DNA from: Aeolococcus sp050734155
GTDB taxonomy: Bacteria; Chloroflexota; Dormibacteria; Aeolococcales; Aeolococcaceae
Length of the DNA: 64,000 bases
Assembly (NCBI GenBank): GCA_050734155.1
Contig: JBOHUD010000064.1
Location: 124,001-188,000, forward strand
Direction of reading: 5' to 3'
The notes under the pieces are model-generated. The model saw only the letters and a list, made by a program, of their open reading frames with translations. It did no database searches and was not told the origin of the DNA. A program made the position numbers and the translations under genes. Shown one piece after another: positions 55,681 to 64,000 of this stretch; the stretch's first letter is position 1, and each line of letters begins with the position of its first letter.

Positions 55681-56814
55681 TCAGTCGGCCTCGCCGCCGC
55701 GACGCACCCGCGCGGGCAGGCTGCGACGGCCGCGCACCACCAGGAAGCCGTCGGCATCGAGCTGGGGGCGGCGCCGCCGGCTGCGCCACAGCAGCGCCAC
55801 CAGGGCCACCACCAGGAGCGCCAGGGCGACGTCGAGGATGCGCCGATGGCCGAAGACGAAGAGCGCGACGCAGCCGAGGATGGCGGTCATCAGGTAGAAG
55901 GCGAGCGCCGTCTCCAGGGGGGTCATGCCCGTGGCCAGCATGCGGTGGTGGAGATGCCCGGCGTCGGGCTGGGTGGGGCTGAGCCCGGCCCGGCGGCGGC
56001 GGACGATCGCGAAGGCGGTGTCGCCGATGGGCAGGCCGAGGGCGATCAGGGGCACGAAGAGGGCCAGCGCCACTGCGATCTTGGCCACGCCGAGGACGCT
56101 GAGCACGGCCAGGGCCACGCCCAGGAAGTGGCTGCCGGTGTCGCCCATGAAGACCCGGGCGGGAGGGAGGTTGAACAGCAGGAAGCCGGTGCAGCAGCCC
56201 ATCAGCGCGCCGCTCATGACGATGACGCCGCTCTGCACCCCGCCCGGGCTCTGCACACGGTTGACCGCCGCCAGCAGCAGGACGCCGGCCACGATGGCGA
56301 CGACCCCGGCCGCCACCCCGTCGGAGCCGTCGAGCAGGTTGATCGACACCTGCATGCCGAGCACGAACACGGCGGTGATCGGGGCCGCCAGCCAGCCGAG
56401 CTCCACCAGCGACGGTCCATGGCCGCCCGGGATGGCGAAGAAGTTGATGGTGATGCCCAGCCCCGCCGCCAGCGCCCCGGCGCCGAGCTCGATCGCCAGC
56501 TTGGCGTTCCAGGGCAGGTCGAGGATGTCGTCGACGAGCATGGCCGCGGTGATGGCCGCGGTGACGCCGACCACCTGCCAGCGGTCGGCCACCGGGCCGC
56601 CGAAGACGAGCAGCGCGACGGTGAACCCGCCGAAGAGCGCCAGGCCGCCGAGCCGGGGGGTGGGCTCGCGGTGGAGATGGCGCGAAGCGTCCGGCTCGGC
56701 GACGGCCCCGACGCGCCGCGCCACCAGGATGGTGGCGGGGATCAGGACGATGGTGACGACGCTGGCCAGCAGGAAGGGGGGCAGCGCCGGCAGCCAGGTG
56801 ACGGCTGCGGTCAC
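55681..56814 (-). CDS. Polyprenyl-phosphate GlcNAc-1-phosphate transferase (WecA/TagO-like)
   Basis: A multi-helix membrane enzyme that puts the first sugar phosphate on undecaprenyl phosphate. Motifs: AMLVDDILDLPW (metal Asp pair), NLLDGSDGVAAG, FMGDTGSHFLG, and HLHHRML. It lacks MraY-specific context. The GTG start at 56814 overlaps the glyA stop. 377 residues, with a C-terminal basic tail. The position before atpI matches actinobacterial rfe/wecA-like genes. Confidence 0.9.
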   Translation of the reverse strand: MTAAVTWLPALPPFLLASVVTIVLIPATILVARRVGAVAEPDASRHLHREPTPRLGGLALFGGFTVALLVFGGPVADRWQVVGVTAAITAAMLVDDILDLPWNAKLAIELGAGALAAGLGITINFFAIPGGHGPSLVELGWLAAPITAVFVLGMQVSINLLDGSDGVAAGVVAIVAGVLLLAAVNRVQSPGGVQSGVIVMSGALMGCCTGFLLFNLPPARVFMGDTGSHFLGVALAVLSVLGVAKIAVALALFVPLIALGLPIGDTAFAIVRRRRAGLSPTQPDAGHLHHRMLATGMTPLETALAFYLMTAILGCVALFVFGHRRILDVALALLVVALVALLWRSRRRRPQLDADGFLVVRGRRSLPARVRRGGEAD

Positions 56815-58103
56815 CGGCGATAGGGCAGGGGAAAGCGTCGGCAGAGAGCCAGGCTGCGCTCCCGGACCCGGGCCCGGGTGGCGGGGTCGTCGCAGCTGCC
56901 GAGCATGGCCACCACCAGGTCGGCGATCTCGTCCATCTCCGCCTCCCCCATGCCGCGCGAGGTGACCGACGGCGTGCCCAGGCGGATGCCGTTGGGGTTG
57001 TAGGGCGTCGCCCCATGGCCGGGAAAGGCGTTGGCGTTGACGGTGATGCCGGCCTCGTCGAAGGCGTTCTGGGCGGCCCGGCCGCGCACCCCGAAGGGGC
57101 GCAGGTCGACGACCATCAGGTGGTTGTCGGTGCCGCCGGTGGTGAGGCTCACCCCGCGCTCGGTGAGCCCCCGGGCCAGCGCCGCGGCGTTGCCGACCAC
57201 CTGCGCGGCGTAGGCGCGGAACTCGGGCTGCAGGCACTGCTCGAACATCACCGCCTTGGCGGCGATGGCGTGCAGGTGCGGGCCCCCCTGGATGCCCGGG
57301 CACACCGACCTGTCGATGGCCTCGGCATGAGCGGCGCGGCACATGATCACCCCGCCCCAGGGACCGCGCATCGTCTTGTGGGTGGTGAAGGTGACGAAGT
57401 CGGCATGGGGAACCGGCGAGGGGTGCGCACCTCCGGCCACCAGCCCGGCGAAGTGGGCCATGTCGACGAGCAGCAGGGCGCCGACGTCGAGGGCGATGTC
57501 GGCAAACGCCGCGAAGTCGAGGAGGCGGGGGTAGGAGCTGTACCCGGCCACGATCATCGCCGGTGCGACCTCATGGGCGCGGGCGCGCACCTCGTCGTAG
57601 TCGAGGCGGCCGTTGGCGTCGCTCACCGTGTACGCCTCGAAGTTGTAGAGGCGCCCGCTGAAGTTGACGGGCGAGCCGTGGGTGAGGTGGCCGCCCTGAT
57701 CGAGCGCCATGCCCAGCACGGTGTCGCCGGGCTTGAGCACGCTGGCGTACACGGCCATGTTGGCCTGCGAGCCGGAGTGCGGCTGGACATTGGCATGCTC
57801 GGCGCCGAACAGCTGCCGGCAGCGGTCCCGGGCCAGGTTCTCCACCCTGTCGACCACCTGGCAGCCGCCGTAGTAGCGCTTCCCGGGGACGCCCTCGGCG
57901 TACTTGTTGTTGAGCCAAGACCCCAGCGCCTCGAGGACCGCGACCGAGGCGAGGTTCTCGGAGGGGATCAGCTCGAGGGTCTCCTCCTGGCGGGTGAGCT
58001 CCTCGTCCAGGAGGGCGGCCACCGCGGGGTCGGTGGCGCGCAGCTCCGGCATGGCGGTGAACCCGCTGCCGGCACCGGTGCCCGCCTGCTGCTGCACTGC
58101 CAT
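56811..58103 (-). CDS. glyA: Serine hydroxymethyltransferase
   Basis: PLP enzyme converting serine to glycine and giving one-carbon units to folate. ELIPSENLAS, the Gly-rich PHSGSQANMAVY, LLVDMAHFAGLVAGG, and the PLP Lys in TTHKTMRGPWGG are visible. At 430 residues it is normal. It lies between tsaC and the WecA-like gene. Confidence 0.95.
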   Translation of the reverse strand: MAVQQQAGTGAGSGFTAMPELRATDPAVAALLDEELTRQEETLELIPSENLASVAVLEALGSWLNNKYAEGVPGKRYYGGCQVVDRVENLARDRCRQLFGAEHANVQPHSGSQANMAVYASVLKPGDTVLGMALDQGGHLTHGSPVNFSGRLYNFEAYTVSDANGRLDYDEVRARAHEVAPAMIVAGYSSYPRLLDFAAFADIALDVGALLLVDMAHFAGLVAGGAHPSPVPHADFVTFTTHKTMRGPWGGVIMCRAAHAEAIDRSVCPGIQGGPHLHAIAAKAVMFEQCLQPEFRAYAAQVVGNAAALARGLTERGVSLTTGGTDNHLMVVDLRPFGVRGRAAQNAFDEAGITVNANAFPGHGATPYNPNGIRLGTPSVTSRGMGEAEMDEIADLVVAMLGSCDDPATRARVRERSLALCRRFPLPYRR

Positions 58104-58145
58104 CGTGGTCGACCTCCTCGCGCGGCGGAACGCCGTCCCCGGCCG

Positions 58146-58745
58146 TCAGCCCTGCACGAATTCCCGGAGCCTGCGGCTGTCGATCGGCCCGTCGCGCAGG
58201 ATGCGCGCTGGGGTCACGCTGCAGTCGATGATAGTGGAGGCCACGCCGCCGGGGCGGCCGCCGCTCAGCACGACGGCGACCTCGTCCCCGAAGGCGCGGC
58301 GGACGGCGGCGGCGCTGCCGGCCGGCGCGGCGCCGTGGCGGTTGGCGCTGGTGCTGGCCAGCGGACGGCTGCGCTGGAGCAGGTCACGGAGGCGGCCGTG
58401 GTCGGGGACGCGCACCGACAGGGTGGAGCCGTGGCGCGGGATGGCCAGGCTGCGCTCGCCCACGGGCAGCACCATGGAGAGGGGTCCGGGCCAGAAGGCG
58501 GCGGCCAGGCGGCGCGCCGCGGCGGTCCAGCGCACCACCTCCTCGAGGTCGCCGGCAGAGGCGGCGAGGAGGGTCAGCTCCAGGCCGGCGGGTCGGCGCT
58601 TGAGGGCGTAGACCCTGTCCACGGCGGCGGCGTCGGCGGGGTTGCAGACCAGCCCGTACACGGTGTCGGTGGCCACCGCCAGGACCTCGCCCCGGCGCAG
58701 CGCGGCCACGGCGGCCGTCAGCGGGTCGCGGGTGGAGCCGGGCAT
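58146..58745 (-). CDS. tsaC: Threonylcarbamoyl-AMP synthase TsaC (YwlC/Sua5 core)
   Basis: Makes threonylcarbamoyl-AMP, the donor used by TsaBDE (whose genes are at 27.4-30.1 kb). TDTVYGLVCNPADAAAVDRVYALKRRP, WPGPLSMVLP, LSVRVPDHGRL, LASTSANRHG, and STIIDCS (the segments are quoted separately from the protein). At 199 residues it lacks the C-terminal Sua5 domain. The ATG at 58745 lies within the last 28 bp of prmC. Confidence 0.92.
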   Translation of the reverse strand: MPGSTRDPLTAAVAALRRGEVLAVATDTVYGLVCNPADAAAVDRVYALKRRPAGLELTLLAASAGDLEEVVRWTAAARRLAAAFWPGPLSMVLPVGERSLAIPRHGSTLSVRVPDHGRLRDLLQRSRPLASTSANRHGAAPAGSAAAVRRAFGDEVAVVLSGGRPGGVASTIIDCSVTPARILRDGPIDSRRLREFVQG

Positions 58746-59626
58746 GGTCGCGGTGGTGCGGGGTGCCCCGCGGGGCGCTCGAAGGACACCACCCGCGGCC
58801 GCCCGCCGAGGTCCTCGTGGACAGCGGTGATCAGGCCGTCGCCGGCCAGCGCCGCCACCTCGTCGGCGGCCCGGATGTCGACCTCGAGCGCCGCCCACCC
58901 GGCCGGGGCAAGCAGGGTCGCCAGCGCGGGCACCAGAGCACGGTAGGCGTCGAGCCCGTCGCCACCCCCGTCGAGAGCCAGGGCGGGCTCGCGGTCGCGG
59001 ACGTCGCGGGCCAGGCCCGCCAGTTCCGCCGAGGGGATGTACGGAGGGTTGGCGACCACGATGTCGAAGACGCGGCCGCGCAGCGGCTCGCCCCACGACC
59101 CGGCCCGCAGCTCGACCCGGTCGCCGACGTGATGGCGGGCCACGTTGGCGGCGGCCACCGCCAGCGCCGCCTCGCTGACGTCGGTGGCGGTCACCCGCGC
59201 CCCGGGCAGCTCGGCCGCCAGGCTGACCGCGATGCAGCCGCTGCCCGTGGCCACGTCGGCGATGCGCAGGGGGTCGCGCTCCACGGATCGCGCCCGGCGC
59301 ACCGCCAGCTCGACCAGGGTCTCCGTCTCCGGCCGGGGGATGAGGACGTCGGCGGACACCGCGAAGGGGCGTGAGTAGAACTCGCGCTCGCCTGTGATGT
59401 GCGCCACGGGCTCGCCCTCGCCACGGCGGCGCACCAGGTCGCGGACGGCGCCCAGCTGCGCCTCGTCGAGGGGTCTGTCGAACTGCAGGTAGAGGTCGAG
59501 GCGGCGCATCCGCAGAGCGGTGGCGGCGAGGAGCTCGGCATCGAGGCGGGGTGAGCTGCTCCCGTGGCTCTGGAGGTAGCCGGTGCTCAGCCGCACCACC
59601 TCCATGAGGGTGCGCTCCGCGCTCAT
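58718..59626 (-). CDS. prmC: Release-factor glutamine methyltransferase
   Basis: Methylates the GGQ glutamine of PrfA. N-terminal helical domain (RLDAELLAATALRMRRLDLY), SAM motif VATGSGCIAVSLA, and the catalytic NPPY in VVANPPYIPS. A short Pro-rich C-terminal tail (PAPPRPCPAPP) is extra. It lies directly after prfA, its substrate's gene. Confidence 0.94.
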   Translation of the reverse strand: MSAERTLMEVVRLSTGYLQSHGSSSPRLDAELLAATALRMRRLDLYLQFDRPLDEAQLGAVRDLVRRRGEGEPVAHITGEREFYSRPFAVSADVLIPRPETETLVELAVRRARSVERDPLRIADVATGSGCIAVSLAAELPGARVTATDVSEAALAVAAANVARHHVGDRVELRAGSWGEPLRGRVFDIVVANPPYIPSAELAGLARDVRDREPALALDGGGDGLDAYRALVPALATLLAPAGWAALEVDIRAADEVAALAGDGLITAVHEDLGGRPRVVSFERPAGHPAPPRPCPAPPATR

Positions 59627-59659
59627 CGCAGTCCCGGGGCGTGGCGGCGAGCCGGGCGA

Positions 59660-60745
59660 TCACTCATCGCCGTCATCGTCGAGGAGCCGGCGCGCCTGGT
59701 CCTCCTGGGCCAGCGGTTCGATGAGCAGCTCGAGCTCGCCGTCCAGGACCTTGGGCAGCTGGAAGATGTCGAGGTGGATGCGGTGGTCGGTGATGCGCGC
59801 CTGCCCGTAGTTGTAGGTGCGGATCTTCTCGCTGCGATCGCCGCTGCCCACCGCCGACCGGCGGGTCGCCCTGAGCTCCGCGTCGCGATCGGCCTGGGCC
59901 AGGTCGTAGAGCCGGGCGCGGAGCACGCGCATCGCCTTGGCACGGTTCTTGATCTGCGACTTCTCATCCTGGCAGGTGACCACGAGCCCGGTGGGCAGGT
60001 GGGTGATGCGCACCGCCGAGTCGGTGGTGTTGACGCTCTGCCCGCCCGGACAGGTGCTGCGGTAGACGTCGACCTTGATCTCGTTCTCGGCGATGTTGAC
60101 CTCCACCTCGTCGGCCTCGGGGAGCACCACCACCGACGCCGCCGAGGTGTGGATGCGTCCCTGTGACTCGGTCTGCGGGACGCGCTGGACGCGGTGCACG
60201 CCCGACTCGAACTTCAGCTTCGAGAAGGCGCCTCGGCCGTGCACCTCGAAGATCACCTCCCTGAAGCCGTGGGTGCCCGACTCGCTGGCCAGGAGCAGCT
60301 CCAGCCGCCAGCGCTGCCGCTCCGCGTAGCGGCTGTACATGCGGAAGAGGTCGGCCGCGAAGATGGCGGCCTCGTCGCCCCCGCTGCCGGCCCGGATCTC
60401 CACCACCACGTCGCGCTCGTCGTTGGGGTCGGTGGGGACGAGCAGCGCACGGAGGCGGCGCTGCGCCGCTGCTTCGAGGGCGCGCTGGGCGGCCTCCTCC
60501 TCGGCGGCCATGGCCACGATGCCGGGGTCGGTCTCGCTGCGCTGCAACTCCGCGGCCTCGGCGGCCGCCTGGCGGGCGCTCCGCCAGGCGCGCCCCGTCT
60601 CCACCACCTCGCGCAGCCTGGCCTGCTCCCGGGAGAGGCGCTGCACCCGATCCAGGTCGCTGAACGCGTCCGGTTGAGCGAGCTGGGCGGCGATCTCGTC
60701 AAATCGTTCCTCGAGCGCGCGCAAACGATCGTCGAGGGCGGCCAT
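59660..60745 (-). CDS. prfA: Peptide chain release factor 1
   Basis: Reads UAA and UAG stop codons. GGQ at residues 234-236 (CPGGQSVNT), the RF1-specific IRTYNYGQARITDHRI, and GSGGDEAAIF. The ATG at 60745 gives 361 residues, the normal size. Followed by prmC and preceded by DUF1385. Confidence 0.96.
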   Translation of the reverse strand: MAALDDRLRALEERFDEIAAQLAQPDAFSDLDRVQRLSREQARLREVVETGRAWRSARQAAAEAAELQRSETDPGIVAMAAEEEAAQRALEAAAQRRLRALLVPTDPNDERDVVVEIRAGSGGDEAAIFAADLFRMYSRYAERQRWRLELLLASESGTHGFREVIFEVHGRGAFSKLKFESGVHRVQRVPQTESQGRIHTSAASVVVLPEADEVEVNIAENEIKVDVYRSTCPGGQSVNTTDSAVRITHLPTGLVVTCQDEKSQIKNRAKAMRVLRARLYDLAQADRDAELRATRRSAVGSGDRSEKIRTYNYGQARITDHRIHLDIFQLPKVLDGELELLIEPLAQEDQARRLLDDDGDE

Positions 60746-60756
60746 GGAGCGGAAGG

Positions 60757-61737
60757 TTAGCCGCGCAGGGTGGCGCTGGCGTCGTGCAGCTCGCCGACCG
60801 CATCGTCGCCGCTGCGGGCCGCCGCCAGCGCGCTGATGGCCACCTCGATCTGGCGGTCGTCGGGCTCGCGGGTGGAGAGGCGCTGGGTGGCCAGCACCGG
60901 GACCAGCGCGATCCGCCCCGCGGTGGTGTGGCGAACCCTGGCGAGGCCGCGGATCGCCTCGTAGGAGATGGCCGCCACCAGCGGAACCAGGGCCACCTGC
61001 AGGGCGACGCGCACCGGGATCGGCAGCACGCCCAGGGGTGCGAAGACGATGACGCTGACCAGTGCCACCACCACCAGGAAACCGGTGCCGCAGCGCGGGT
61101 GGAGGCGGCTGCTGAGGCGGACGTGGCCGACGTCCACGGCCGCGCCGGATTCCAGGCAGTTGATCGCCTTGTGCTCGGCGCCGTGGTACTCGAAGAGGCG
61201 GCGCACACTGCGCACCCGCCCGATCAATGCCAGGTAGCCGAGCAGGATGAGGGCGCGCAGACCGCCCTCGAGGAGCACCCCCACCACGCTGCGCTGCGAG
61301 CCGCGATGCAGGACCGAGGCGAGCAGCAGGGGCAGCCCGATGAAGAGGCCGAGCGCGACCACGATCGATATCCCGACGGTGACGCGCAGGGTGTTGGCGG
61401 TGAGCTCCGCCTCCTCGCCCAGCTGCACGTTCGCCGACCATTGCAGGGCGCGCATCCCCAGGGCCAGCATCTCGTAGAGGCCGGCCACGCCGCGCAGGAA
61501 CGGCCGCGCCCAGATGGGGTTGGTGTAGACGCGCGAGGTGAGCAGCTCGGACCTGACGGTGATGCTCCCGTCCGGCCGGCGCGCGGCCACGGCGTAGTGG
61601 TGGCGGCCGCGCATCAGCACCCCCTCGATCACCGCCTGGCCGCCGTAGAAGAACATCTGCGGCGGGGCGGTGGCGGCGCTGAGCGCCGCGGTGAGCAGGA
61701 TGTCGCGCACCCCGGGGCGCGGCCGCGGCGCGCTCAC
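60757..61737 (-). CDS. DUF1385 membrane protein
   Basis: Family signature FYGGQAVIEGVLMRG near the N-terminus, several membrane helices (for example VGISIVVALGLFIGLPLLLA and GFLVVVALVSVIVFAPLGVL), and the conserved EYHGAEHKAINCLE. It is commonly found between rpmE and prfA in Gram-positive and Chloroflexi genomes. Function unknown; some members are predicted metal-dependent enzymes. The GTG start at 61737 is chosen; the gene is 326 residues long. Confidence 0.88.
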   Translation of the reverse strand: MSAPRPRPGVRDILLTAALSAATAPPQMFFYGGQAVIEGVLMRGRHHYAVAARRPDGSITVRSELLTSRVYTNPIWARPFLRGVAGLYEMLALGMRALQWSANVQLGEEAELTANTLRVTVGISIVVALGLFIGLPLLLASVLHRGSQRSVVGVLLEGGLRALILLGYLALIGRVRSVRRLFEYHGAEHKAINCLESGAAVDVGHVRLSSRLHPRCGTGFLVVVALVSVIVFAPLGVLPIPVRVALQVALVPLVAAISYEAIRGLARVRHTTAGRIALVPVLATQRLSTREPDDRQIEVAISALAAARSGDDAVGELHDASATLRG

Positions 61738-61789
61738 GCCGGGCGGGCGCCCGTGCCCGGCTCGGCGGGGTGGCCCAGCTCCGCGCCGC

Positions 61790-62020
61790 TCAGCTGGCGT
61801 CGGCGGGCTGCTTGCCGGTCTTGGCGGCGGCACGGCGTCGGAAGCGCTCCACCTGGCCCCCGGTGTCGATGATGCGCTGGGTGCCGGTGAAGAAGGGATG
61901 GCAGACGGAGCACACCTCTGTCTTCAGCTCGGCCAGCGTCGACCCGGTGGTGAAGGTGTTGCCGCAGAGGCAGGTCACGACGGCGTCGGTGTGGTACTGG
62001 GGATGGATCTCGGTCTTCAT
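61790..62020 (-). CDS. rpmE: Ribosomal protein bL31 (zinc-binding type)
   Basis: 76 residues with Cys17/Cys19, Cys37 and Cys40 (the CxxC form, zinc bound), KTEIHPQY at the start and HPFFTGTQRI in the middle. A -10-like TATGCT lies at 62056-62061. A Cys-less paralogue, common under zinc limitation, was not seen in the window. Confidence 0.96.
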   Translation of the reverse strand: MKTEIHPQYHTDAVVTCLCGNTFTTGSTLAELKTEVCSVCHPFFTGTQRIIDTGGQVERFRRRAAAKTGKQPADAS

Positions 62021-62055
62021 GGCACTCGGAAACAGACGGGTGGGGAACGGAGTTC

Positions 62056-62061
62056 AGCATA
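62056..62061 (-). promoter_or_regulatory. -10 hexamer upstream of rpmE
   Basis: TATGCT on the minus strand, giving a leader of about 30 nt to the rpmE ATG. No strong -35 box. A small CCCG-AAAA-CGGG hairpin follows the upstream radical SAM gene. Confidence 0.35.
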
Positions 62062-62090
62062 GCATGCGCCCGAAAACGGGCTGATCGCGG

Positions 62091-63329
62091 TCACCCCACC
62101 GTCACCGGCCGGGTGAAGTTGCCGTGCTCCACACCGGGCAGCAGCCGGCCCAGGCGACGGTGCGCGGCGCGCAGGCCGATGCCGCGGCCGAGGGGAGGCA
62201 GGACATCGATCAGCCAGTCGTGATCGACGTTGAGCGAGCGCCACTGCACCTGGTCGACGTGCATCGCCAGGCAGGCGCGCACGGTGGCGTCGATCTCCAC
62301 GGCGACGTCGGTGATCCCCGGGAAGGTGAGCAGGTTGAGGCAGACCTGGCCACCGCGGTCGTGCACCAGGCGACCGCAGCGGAGCACATCGTCGAGGTCG
62401 TACCCCAGCGGTCGGTAGTAGGCGCGGAAGACGGCGTCGTTGAAGGAGATGGCGCTGATGCGCACGCTGTTGAGGCCGGCCTCGACGAGGCCCTCGAGGA
62501 CGTGCGGCTTGCTCCCATTGGTGTTGATGTGGATGGTCGCGGTGGGGTGCAGGGCGCGGATCCTCCGGGTCGCCTCCACCAGGGCGTCGTCGCGAGTGAG
62601 GGCCTCGCCCTCGCAGCCCTGCCCGAAGGAGACGATGGCGGCCTCGTCGCCGCCCAGGTGCCAGTCGGCCAGGGCCACCAGCTCGTCGGCGGTGGGCGCG
62701 AAGCGCATCCGCTCCTGGGGGGCCGGGGCCTCGCCGTCGCTCTGCAGGGAGATGCAGCCCAGGCAGTCGGCATTGCACGCCGGGGAGGCGGGCAGCGCCC
62801 CCTCGTAGCGGCGGTGGAATGTGTTCTGGGCCGTGTAGCAGCGATTCTCCAGGGCACAGCGGGCGAGGTGGTCGACCAGGCGGTTGCCGGGAAGCGCCGC
62901 TTGCGCCGTCGCCACCGCGGCGGGGAGGTCGGCCCGGCCGTAGCGGGCCGGCTGCCACCAGTCGAAGCTGTCGGTGCGCAGGGCCGCGCACATGAGCTCC
63001 CCGTCGTGCTCGGCCACGGCGGTGTATCCGTAGAGGGGCAGGCGTCGCGCCCCAGGGAGGCGGCTGGTCGCCGGGAGCAGGGTGCGCAGGTGACCCACGG
63101 GGAGGACGGCGGCCACCGCCAGCCACTCCCCCACCACCTCGACGGCGCCGCCGTCGCTGTCCACCGCCAGCGGACGGCGGCCCGGCAGGTGGGTGAGCGT
63201 GGCCTCCTCCGGGAGCGGCACCAGCTCGGCGGCGGTCAGCTCCACCAGCTCGCGACCGCTCCGCCCGGCCGCGCGATAGCCCTCGAGAACCTCGATGGAG
63301 CCGTCGGGACCTCCGGCGATGACCTGCAT
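62091..63329 (-). CDS. Uncharacterised radical SAM protein
   Basis: An N-terminal region of about 175 residues with no recognised domain (contains YGYTAVAEHDGELMCAALRT), then a radical SAM core with Fe-S Cys185, Cys189 and Cys192 (CNADCLGC), FGQGCEGEAL, and INTNGSKPHVL. It reads like a member of the AdoMet enzymes with a partner domain, but no substrate or peptide gene is adjacent. The ATG at 63329 has CATAAT 6 nt upstream. 412 residues. Function unassigned. Confidence 0.82.
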   Translation of the reverse strand: MQVIAGGPDGSIEVLEGYRAAGRSGRELVELTAAELVPLPEEATLTHLPGRRPLAVDSDGGAVEVVGEWLAVAAVLPVGHLRTLLPATSRLPGARRLPLYGYTAVAEHDGELMCAALRTDSFDWWQPARYGRADLPAAVATAQAALPGNRLVDHLARCALENRCYTAQNTFHRRYEGALPASPACNADCLGCISLQSDGEAPAPQERMRFAPTADELVALADWHLGGDEAAIVSFGQGCEGEALTRDDALVEATRRIRALHPTATIHINTNGSKPHVLEGLVEAGLNSVRISAISFNDAVFRAYYRPLGYDLDDVLRCGRLVHDRGGQVCLNLLTFPGITDVAVEIDATVRACLAMHVDQVQWRSLNVDHDWLIDVLPPLGRGIGLRAAHRRLGRLLPGVEHGNFTRPVTVG

Positions 63330-63387
63330 CCCGGGATTATGGAGTGGCTTCGATCTGGGACCGACCGCCGGACGCTCCAGGCCGAGC

Positions 63388-64000
63388 TCAGGGGCCAGAG
63401 GGTTGCTCCGCACTGCGCCTGGCGGCGGCGTTGGCGAGGTTGCCCGCCACCACGACGATGGTGTGGTCGAGGTCGAAGGATGCTCCGCCACCGCCGGCCC
63501 TGGGGGTGGCCGGTGCAACCGCTGCGCCGGCGACCCGGGCGGTGTCGCCCAGCCAGCCCATGCCCCGCGCCGCGACCTGCGCGACGCCGGTCGCCCGCAC
63601 CGCGATGGGACGGCCGTCGCCGGTCTCGAAGCGGACCTCACCACGGCGGCGCGCCGCCCTGTCGGGGCCGGCGACGATCCGGAAGGCGCCCTCGTGGTGG
63701 CGATGGTGGTGGAAGCGGCAGAGGGAGAGGAGATTGTCGAGGTCGGTGCGACCCTGGTCGGGCCAGGCGACGAGGTGGTGCCCCTCGGTGTCGGCCGCGG
63801 GGACCCCGCAGCCCGGGTAGCGGCAGCCCCGGTCGCGGAGCTGGAGGAGGCGGCGCTGCCGCCCCGACACCACCCGCCGGGCCCGGCCCACATCCAGGGG
63901 AACGCCACCGCGCTCGAGCACCGCCAACACGCTGGCGTCGCAGCCGATCCGCCGGGCCGCGGCCACCGCGATCGCCGGCCCATCCTCGAGGTGACAGCGG
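63388..64000 (-). CDS. DUF222/HNH endonuclease (partial, C-terminal part)
   Basis: The frame stays open to the right edge. The visible 3' portion begins RCHLEDGPAIAVAAARRIGC and includes the HNH fold: RDRGCRYPGCG, GHHLVAWPDQGRTDLDNLL, and CRFHHHRHHEG. Such DUF222-HNH genes are abundant in high-GC Gram-positives and often spread by duplication. The Arg/Gly-rich C-terminus ends with a Gln-Pro-Ser-Gly-Pro tail. Confidence 0.85.
   Translation of the reverse strand, partial: RCHLEDGPAIAVAAARRIGCDASVLAVLERGGVPLDVGRARRVVSGRQRRLLQLRDRGCRYPGCGVPAADTEGHHLVAWPDQGRTDLDNLLSLCRFHHHRHHEGAFRIVAGPDRAARRRGEVRFETGDGRPIAVRATGVAQVAARGMGWLGDTARVAGAAVAPATPRAGGGGASFDLDHTIVVVAGNLANAAARRSAEQPSGP

Overview
The window is a gene-dense, high-GC chromosomal segment with housekeeping genes and no sign of plasmid, phage, transposon or CRISPR. 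Gene order points to a Terrabacteria lineage between Actinomycetota and Chloroflexota. Markers are rapZ-whiA-gap-pgk-tpiA-secG; rpmE-prfA-prmC-tsaC-glyA-wecA-atp operon; CIRCE-groESL; a DtxR-type iron box; cdaA-ybbR. Candidatus Dormibacterota is my best guess, by inference only. Most genes lie on the minus strand and are packed with 4-bp ATGA/GTGA overlaps.

Region 1 to 12.7 kb: start of a membrane protein at the left edge, a frameshifted lipoprotein hydrolase, tRNA-Leu(CAG), an oligopeptide-type binding protein, secG, a secreted phospholipase-D-like protein, the lower-glycolysis operon (gap-pgk-tpiA-gpmI), whiA and rapZ, and a two-component system. 12.7 to 25.9 kb: uvrC convergent to the kinase, then the operon asnB / CofE-like ligase / alr / nitrilase / pcrA / ligA, and groES-groEL under a CIRCE element. 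25.9 to 31.2 kb: a ZIP metal transporter with a DtxR-type operator beside its start, its likely regulator, and thiL-tsaE-tsaB-rimI-tsaD (tRNA t6A synthesis and thiamine). 31.4 to 39.3 kb: a secreted CHAP hydrolase, then argF-cdaA-ybbR-glmS-nnrD (c-di-AMP and cell-wall precursor supply) and a GT9 glycosyltransferase. 39.3 to 48.4 kb: mixed genes, including a frameshifted YczE-like protein, a 2-hydroxyacid dehydrogenase, a VOC protein, murA with Asp in place of the fosfomycin-target Cys, an MreB-like protein, a class I aldolase, and an APH-kinase/acyl-CoA dehydrogenase pair. 48.4 to 62.0 kb: the complete F1Fo ATP synthase operon preceded by rpmE, DUF1385, prfA, prmC, tsaC, glyA and wecA. 62.1 to 64.0 kb: an uncharacterised radical SAM protein and the 3' part of a DUF222/HNH nuclease gene.

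The genes are largely unrelated housekeeping modules. The points of real interest are small-scale: two genes (pcrA, tsaD) whose only sensible start is CTG inside a CTGA overlap; many starts with a -10-like hexamer 6-12 nt upstream and no Shine-Dalgarno (probable leaderless transcripts); an ATP synthase beta subunit with a 76-residue charged tail; a MurA Cys-to-Asp variant; a DtxR box placed over the ZIP start; loss of yvcK from a normally conserved cluster; and two frameshifted genes. I did not find a convincing new multi-gene system. The asnB / CofE-like / alr / nitrilase cluster is the nearest candidate.
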